64,000 nt of DNA. Source: Trochalopteron elliotii (Eukaryota > Chordata > Aves > Passeriformes > Leiothrichidae). The translations under genes and the position numbers were made by a program. The notes under the pieces were generated by a model that saw only the letters and a list, made by a program, of their open reading frames with translations, was not told where the DNA came from and searched no databases. Position 1 is the stretch's first letter. Every line of letters starts with the position of its first letter. This document shows positions 57,011 through 64,000 of the stretch, one piece after another. Where the stretch lies: assembly GCA_024734555.1 (NCBI GenBank), contig JANPWX010000077.1, positions 1,297,671 through 1,361,670 on the forward strand, in the 5' to 3' direction.

Positions 57011-60000
57011 TTGCAGAGTCCTAAATGCAGACTGGATTGCTCTGGAAAGCTGTGCCACCCTGACCTTCAAAACAGCTAACATAAATCAAGATATATCTAC
57101 CCTTATCTTTAAAGCCATCATTTGCACATGGAATATGCAAAATGTTTTGTTACAGACAATTAAGTAGGACTGGTAGTGGAAGTGAAATGCTGTGTATTAC
57201 AGTCATTACCACTGCATTACCTGTGATGGCTAGCATTAGCAGAATTGAAGTTTGTTAAGAACTACAATATCTCTCTCTAATGTATGTTATAAAGTTCTCT
57301 TTCACAGTTCCTGGAAATGGTAGGGAATTTCTCAGAACTTCTGTTTTTAAGAACATCAGAAGCATTTTTACCTAGAGCTTTAGACTAAGTAATTAAAGGT
57401 TAAAATAAAAAAAATAACGATGAAACATGAAATATAGTAGAAAGATGGAAAGAGAACCCAAAGCTCAGTCACATCTATTCATTTAGGGTTAGAAAGGTAA
57501 TTTTCCCTTGATTAAAAATAGTCAATATATGAATTAAAAAAAATAAAAAGAAAGAAAATAGAACAGAGGTATGGGCATTATCTGTCTGTTATAGAAAAGT
57601 ATATTTTCTATTCCTCTACAAATGGAAAACTCTTGTTTCTATATTTTCATGACTGATTTTGGTTACAAATATGCATCTGCATGAAACGTTCCTTTTTATA
57701 TTTTTAACAGAAGCTACTTTCAAAAAGAATAAATCTAATAATAAATAACAACGTAATTTTCTTAGTACTTCATAATATACTCCTGTATTGTTCATGCCTC
57801 TAAATAAAAAAGGCAGGTTAGCAATGACGATTTAAAATTACAGTTTGTTTCCAACTTTACTTTCACATTTACTCAGTGGTGAAGAGATTTTTCCTCTTAT
57901 TTTCTCTGCCATGACATGCCAGGGGACTGCTGTCGGATAAAGCAACAACGAGAATAATGCTGACTGACAGAAAACACTGTGGCAGCCTAAGAAAATTAAA
58001 ATTATGCTTTACATTTAAATACCAGAAGAAAAAAAAATCCTAAATCACTACACTGGATTTTTGGCCTATGGGCCAGTTGTAGTTCACAGAAAAAAGATGT
58101 TAAAATCTGAAAGGTTGTTCATAATTGTAGGTAACCCACAATAAGAAAACAAATAATAATTTTAAAAAATCAAACACATTTTTAGTATGATTCCCCTGAA
58201 ATTCTCTCTTTCTTCTTCAACAGAAAAGTCTACAATGCACTGTGTCACCACACAGCTAGATGGTCTCTAACTAGAACACCTCTTCCCAGTTTTTACTTAA
58301 TAACCTGAAGTGTGTCCTCAAAACGATGTTTCATAAAAGGCACAGAGTTCTTTCAAATTCTCTTGCAGCACCTGAAAATAATTTACAAAATTATTTTCCT
58401 GTGAAAAAATGGTTTGGGGTTAGTCTATATTAGGGTAAGACTAAATTTGCTTCTTACTATATAATAGCCCCAAGATTTGGTCCAAAAGAGTGTTATTAAT
58501 TTCTTCAGAAAAGTTTAGCATGACTACATTTATGCTATGATCAGATACTTTGCATAAACAGAAGGGGGAAAAAACCCAACTAATCAAAACCCCATAATAT
58601 TTATAAGATATTAAGTATTAAAGGTAACACCTTGGTTCAACTGTTATTTGTCAGCAATAATTACTTTATTTTTAATTTGCTAAAATGCATGTTCTGTACA
58701 CTCATTCTTGGAAGTATGACTGAAGTAATTATTTTTCAGAAAAATCGTAGAATATGTAACATAAAAATAATAGCTAGATAGTAACGAAAATTGGAAGGCT
58801 GAAATTAACTTTGTGGCTGCTGGCATGTGCAATAGACCTGTTTCATAGATGTGCTTCAAAGGGCTTGCTGAAGAGACCAAAGGTAAACATTTATTGGTAA
58901 AGCACTAATAATCTGTAAATTCTGAATCTGTAAAGTTCTGAAGTAATAATCCAACTTTTACTGGGGGGGCCCACCTTAAGAGTTTCCATGTCAATATTTT
59001 ACATCTAGTGGAGAAAACAGTGTAACCTGATAAGATTCACTGAAAAGACAACTAAAAGAAGTAGTGCCTTTGAAGACCTATAATCTAGACCTCAGGCTGC
59101 TAAATTTATAGAATCCCTCTCTTGTCTGACTTGATCTGGTATCTTCAGAATAGAAAGAATATTTGTGTTGAAAACGAGTGGTTTGCCTGGTTTGCCTGCA
59201 TAAAAAAATACCATAAAAGATATTAACATAAGGAGGTTTAATATGAATTTGTAGAAATACAACTTTACATAGTTCCATTTCAAGGTTCCCTCTACTTATT
59301 ACACACATTAAAGCATATAAAGGAAGATAAATTTAGAAGCAATTTTGAATGATTTACACAAAAATCAGGAATGCAAAAGGGGGTAAAGGTGCAAAGTATA
59401 TAGATGCAAAGATAAGGGTGCAAAAGTTTTTAATCATTGAGTACTTTGATGCTTACAAAGCAATTTGTTAGGGTTTACTACAATTATAAAAATTACTTAT
59501 CTGTAGATTTGAAATAGTGACTTTCATACCATAATCAATTCACATGGGTAAAATGATGTGTGCACCTCTTTCTCTGTGTGCAAAGGAACATATCAAAAAA
59601 TTCCTCTCAAGTTCAGTGAAATACATTAAATCCTTTTAGGTTTCCCATGAGCACCTCAAGGAATATGGAGATATGTGTGTGTGGGGAGGGATATCACCCC
59701 TGATGATAGACTTCATCATCAGCAATGATGAGTATTTTTGAGTATTTTTGAGTATTACAAACTTAAAGGTTTGCCAGCTCTGAGAGACATCAAATTCAGA
59801 GGAATGTTCTGGCATAGCCTGCTGCAGTCATGAGAGCTAAGAGGATCTCACTTAGGATCACTGTTTATAGGGTTGCAAGATGATTGACTTCAGTTATCAC
59901 TAAGTTTCCAGCCTGGCCATAATCCAAGTTGCTAACTATTGGGCTTTTTCCCTCAAGTGCAGCAGCAATGGTATCATTTCACTGGGGCTACAATTCACAG

Positions 60001-61898
60001 TGGAGCGTCTGCACCTGGCTGCAATTTGGGTACATGGTTTGCAAAGGCTTCAAAGGATGTTTGCCTATCCTTTTCTTCCCACCTTGGTCAGGCTGCTGAT
60101 ATTTCTGTTTTTTCCCATCTGTACCATGCAAGAGTTCCTCATACGATCAAAGGAGCTCTTCGTGGCTCAAATAGTGCAGTCAAGGGATATTTTACCACTC
60201 AGCTGGTTTGGTCAAGCCTTAGCAGAAGTTTATGAGGTCACAAAACAGGGACAGTGATGGCAGTCAGAGAGGTGTATACCTGTTTAAATCATTGAATAAA
60301 GGATGCTTATCACTATTGCCTTTATTACGATCAAGAGTGATTAAATTTTTAAGAGGAACCCAAAGTTAAACACTTAAAATAAAACACATGTATCTAAAAC
60401 ATTTTTAATTTTGTATGACTATTTTTGTAGATTACTTTACAGATTCCGTAAGGGTCAATGGTGGTCTTTTGTATTTTCTTGATTTGTCTTTGTCTTTATT
60501 TCATTTATAACTTACTTGTACCCTAAATTTAAGCAATGTTTTTCTGATAATTGAAAACAATGTTTAAAGGATTTCTAAAATTTAATTGATACTCAAACAG
60601 ACCACACAAGTTTCAAAACTGAAAAGACTACAATACATGACTTCCTATCTATATTCATACTTTAATGGTGTCAAAGACTAAATGGCATGTATCTACTAAT
60701 GTTAGGACTTGTTAGACCCAAAAATCCATGTACTTCAGACACTAAATCTTGTGTAGCTATGAGGAGGAGATTCTGACTATCTTTCCAGAAAAAACAAAAT
60801 CAATCTTCAGAAAACTTGTCAGATAGATAATCAGATCACCCTAAAATAAAGGTTATGGCTATCTTTAGCTAGTCTAGAAGTTCCCCAGGCACTGCTGAGT
60901 GTGAACGAGACAAACATAGATAATTTGGCCAGCTGATGTATAGCAGGGTGTCCTGGTCTCTGGTGCCCACTGTAGAGATATGAATTCTCCATCAGTCTTG
61001 CAACATCAGCACTGCCAGCACTGCATGGATATTACAGCTCATCTGAGATATCTTACATAATATCAGGTATACACATTTATGTATATGAACCAAGTGTTCT
61101 TATTTTGGTTATGCGGCCATAAATTCTAAGGGGGACTTGAAGATCTAGTTTAGGCATTATGGATTTAGACATCACTGTCTTCATGAAAGGCAGAGGCACT
61201 TTTTTGGATGGAATGGTTGAGCTGGAGGAAAATAAAATGTTTAAATCAGGCAAATTGGATTGATTTTCTGATTACTTCTATCTGTCACTAATAAGTCATA
61301 AGGTGACTGCTTTTCTTCCTATTTTAGAATAAGTCTTTAAATAAGACTTATTCAGAATTCAAAACCGAAGCCAGGCACCCCTTAACGTATGGGAAGCTGG
61401 AAAGAGCAAACACAGATACAACCAATATGGTCAACATACATTCACTGCTTTATTTCGTCTAAAATGGCAGATTATATACACACCAACATAGTTTACAATT
61501 ACAAATGTTTTTCCATTGGTATACAGCATAGAGGAAAATGCAAACAGATATTGTTTATCTTATTCTTAAGGTGGCTAAAATGTTCACACAACAGCTATGC
61601 CTAAAAACATCTATAAAAACCACTATCCTAACATAATACCTTCATGGAATTTTTAACTACGCCACATACTATTTCTAACTGCGCCACAGGCTTCATAGGC
61701 CTGGATCTGAGGCCCAGGCTGGGGTAGCTCAAACCTCAGTCCAAAAATAATCATGGCTTCGCTCTCTGAGAAATTCTGCTACACAAAACAGTCTTAGATT
61801 TTTAGCCTCGGATCCAAACATGTAACACCTTTGATTAATTTCAGACATTCATCAGGTACCTTAAGCTGAATTTTGGACATAGTTTCCTCAAAGAAAAC

Positions 61899-61930
61899 GC
61901 CCCCCACCCCCCAAAAAAAAAAAAAAAAAA
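61899..61930. repeat. C run followed by poly(A) run
   Basis: CGCCCCCCACCCCCC is followed by 18 A. A similar but shorter C-run/A-run pair occurs at 3344-3367. It is simple low-complexity DNA; no retrocopy upstream of the A run is visible. Confidence 0.75.
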
Positions 61931-62146
61931 CAGAAAAAAGAAAGCCAAACAAAAATTACCCCAAACAACCCAACATTATTTTTTAAAGAATAAACTCCAA
62001 ATTCATCACTAATTCTGTAGGTCATCTTTGTGATGGAAAGAAAATAAATTTTTTGAAAGTCAAATAAAATAATTAAAAATTTATAAGATTTCTAGAATGT
62101 TGGACACGCTGAAATAAGCACTTCAGTAAGCGAAGAATTAATAGTA

Positions 62147-62190
62147 TTTCTTCTTTTTCTTTTCTTCTTTTTCTTTTCTTTTTTTTCCTT
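62147..62190. repeat. (TTTTC/TTC)n pyrimidine tract
   Basis: A pure pyrimidine run of T and C with TTCTTTTTCTTTTC units, about 44 bp on the plus strand. Confidence 0.85.
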
Positions 62191-64000
62191 ACCAATCATT
62201 CAGCTATTGTGAAAAAGCTCGTTTTTTTCCCCTACTATCTCAGTTAATGTAGTCTTGTTAATTTATTTTGACAAACAAGAAAAGATAGAGAGGATGTCCT
62301 AAGAAACATAGAAGATAAAAATATAAAACTTTATAAATGCAATGCCATGTTGAATTGTCTACATGCTATGCATCTAAGTAAATTAATTACTGCAATTAAA
62401 ATAATTTGATAACAAAAGTAAGAAACAAGACAAAAAGCACTAATAAAAAAACCCCACCAAACCCCAAATATTTTTTGACATAATTTATAGAGTTACATAC
62501 ATCCTTATGTCCCCTTAAAAAAAAATAAAATTAAATACATGCGGAATACCAAAAATCCTATAAATCCTTCCCAAATAATGCACAGGTAATATTTGCCATG
62601 ATTGGTATGAACTCATGGTGCTTCAGATAACAGATGATAATTATTTATGGAGTCCTAAAATTATTTCTGTCATTTATATCTCTAGTCTCCTCAGTGGAAG
62701 AGTCTTATAAATGAAAAACTTTCTATCATGCCCTATTTTAATGAAGATCAGTATTTCTTAAACCCTCTAATAGTATAGCAAGTAGCATAACAAAATAATT
62801 AAATATATAATTACCAGGATAAGCAACATACAAGTGAGAATAAAACAAGTGATGAGTATATGAAATTAAAAGGCTTACTATTAATAATATTTTGTTAGTC
62901 TGAATAATAATATGCTAACATATTAATAAGACTAGGAAAACAAATCCTGAAAAATCTTATTAAATTAAATTGGATCATTTTTAAATTCAGGACTATATCA
63001 GCAAGATCCACTTATCAGACAGAAAATTATTATGCAGTTCTTCAGTGAATATATATTTGGTTTTCCACAGATATATCTTACAGTCTAAGGAAAATTATAG
63101 CAGTCTTTTACTGTACTCCAGAAATTTTACAAGCCTGTCATTTTAGAGATTGTAAACAATCTATAATAAAAAAAAAACTGAACAGCACTGGAACATCTGT
63201 ATTTTATTGACTGTATTAACTAGTGGAGAAATATTTGAAAATTTGGAGTATTTAGTGACTCATATCAACTGGCTACTTCCTGATTAGAAATGACTGCTTG
63301 GAAATGGGTAGTCCTAATTCACCTGTTTAATAAAATATTTCTCTTAGAGAAAAAATATATATTTTTAGATAAAGTTGATCTGGGACAAGGAAGTCTACTT
63401 TTTCCTCTTTGAAACAGAATATGAAGAAATTCCATTCTTTCACTATAATTGATCTGAACTGTTACATATGAGTCAGAGACAATGTGTAATACCAAGAGGA
63501 ATTTAGTCTTTATTCTTGTGAAGAAATATCCAAATAGATGAGATATACTAGAAGACTTTGACATACTTCTACAAAATTCTCTGTGATAAAGCAAGAGTGC
63601 AAGGATTAACCCTCTGTTTCCCCTACTTAGCTACTGCTTTCTAAACTGCCTGCAGAACAATAACTACTCACTTAAAAATGGTTCTTGTATAAAAAACTCA
63701 ACCAACCAGATAACTCCACTCCCCTATGTTTAAAATGAAAAATTCCATTGGTAACTTGTGAATATTTTTACCTATTGATTAATTTCAAGATACACTGTCA
63801 GTGTGAAAGGGACAGAAATTTTAAACTAAACAGTCTATTTAAAACTGATATAAAATGCAGACATCTTCAGTTTACTTTTTTATTTTTCATATTGCATCTC
63901 TCAATCGCCATTTCCATTTTGGCCTTACTTCTCATATGCATGCCTGTTCTACATAAATGACCATGATTATTTTTATTTGGTGATTCTGCTATCTATCTCA

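Larger units (their letters stand above)
57011..64000. other. AT-rich non-coding DNA, no gene recognised
   Basis: No frame shows a domain. Overlapping 98- and 85-codon plus frames at 59939-60257 lie in a GC-richer patch and may be an old coding or repeat remnant. Everything else is AT-rich with short simple repeats. I see no CR1 tail, LTR edge or RNA gene up to the window end. Confidence 0.5.

Noticed and set aside
1..64000. CRISPR arrays, bacterial operons, tRNA or rRNA genes
   Set aside because: No regular spacer-repeat arrays, Shine-Dalgarno-led gene runs, tRNA cloverleaf boxes or rRNA sequence were seen; composition and repeats are those of a bird genome.

Overview
This window looks like avian nuclear DNA, most likely from a songbird. 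Truncated CR1 LINEs with the typical avian octamer tail (ATTCTATG, or its complement) lie in both orientations. Several LTRs of the kinds common in passerine genomes and one internally deleted class II (ERVK-like) endogenous retrovirus sit among them, in AT-rich, low-CpG DNA. Species and chromosome cannot be read from the sequence. I found no host protein-coding gene, no structural RNA gene, no CRISPR array and no bacterial feature. Almost every open frame is a chance frame or a decayed transposon frame.

Layout. 1-7.8 kb: AT-rich DNA with short microsatellites. 7.8-9.45 kb: a CR1 on the minus strand carrying a 5'-truncated LTR inside its 3' end. 11-12.6 kb: an LTR-like segment and a second minus CR1. 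14.6-19.5 kb: dense repeats, namely an old ERVL-like LTR fragment, a solo LTR with 5-bp target duplications (ACTGT), two CR1s in opposite orientations, and a solo LTR with 6-bp target duplications (AAGAGG). 19.5-20.7 kb: three frame-broken, coding-like pieces I could not assign. 22 kb: another CR1. 25.3-29.2 kb: the provirus. 31.6-32.0 kb: an LTR of the same family as the one at 7.8 kb. 35.5-36.5 kb: a GC-richer unclassified island. 38.8-39.2 kb: a possible solo LTR. From 39.2 to 64 kb the DNA is AT-rich and repeat-poor, with three CR1 pieces at 51.2, 52.4 and 56.8 kb.

The provirus is the best defined object. It is inserted on the minus strand between perfect ATTGTT-type 6-bp duplications (ATGTTT on the plus strand), with two LTRs, a primer-binding-like site and a polypurine tract. 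Its internal region keeps the gag start, a long CpG-rich proline/arginine-rich gag section, one nucleocapsid zinc knuckle, a protease-like stretch without its catalytic Asp, the front of reverse transcriptase, and RNase H. Most of capsid, the RT catalytic core, integrase and env are missing, so it cannot be autonomous. The most unusual points are the CpG-rich gag section and the uneven divergence of the two LTRs. I did not find a convincing previously undescribed biological system.
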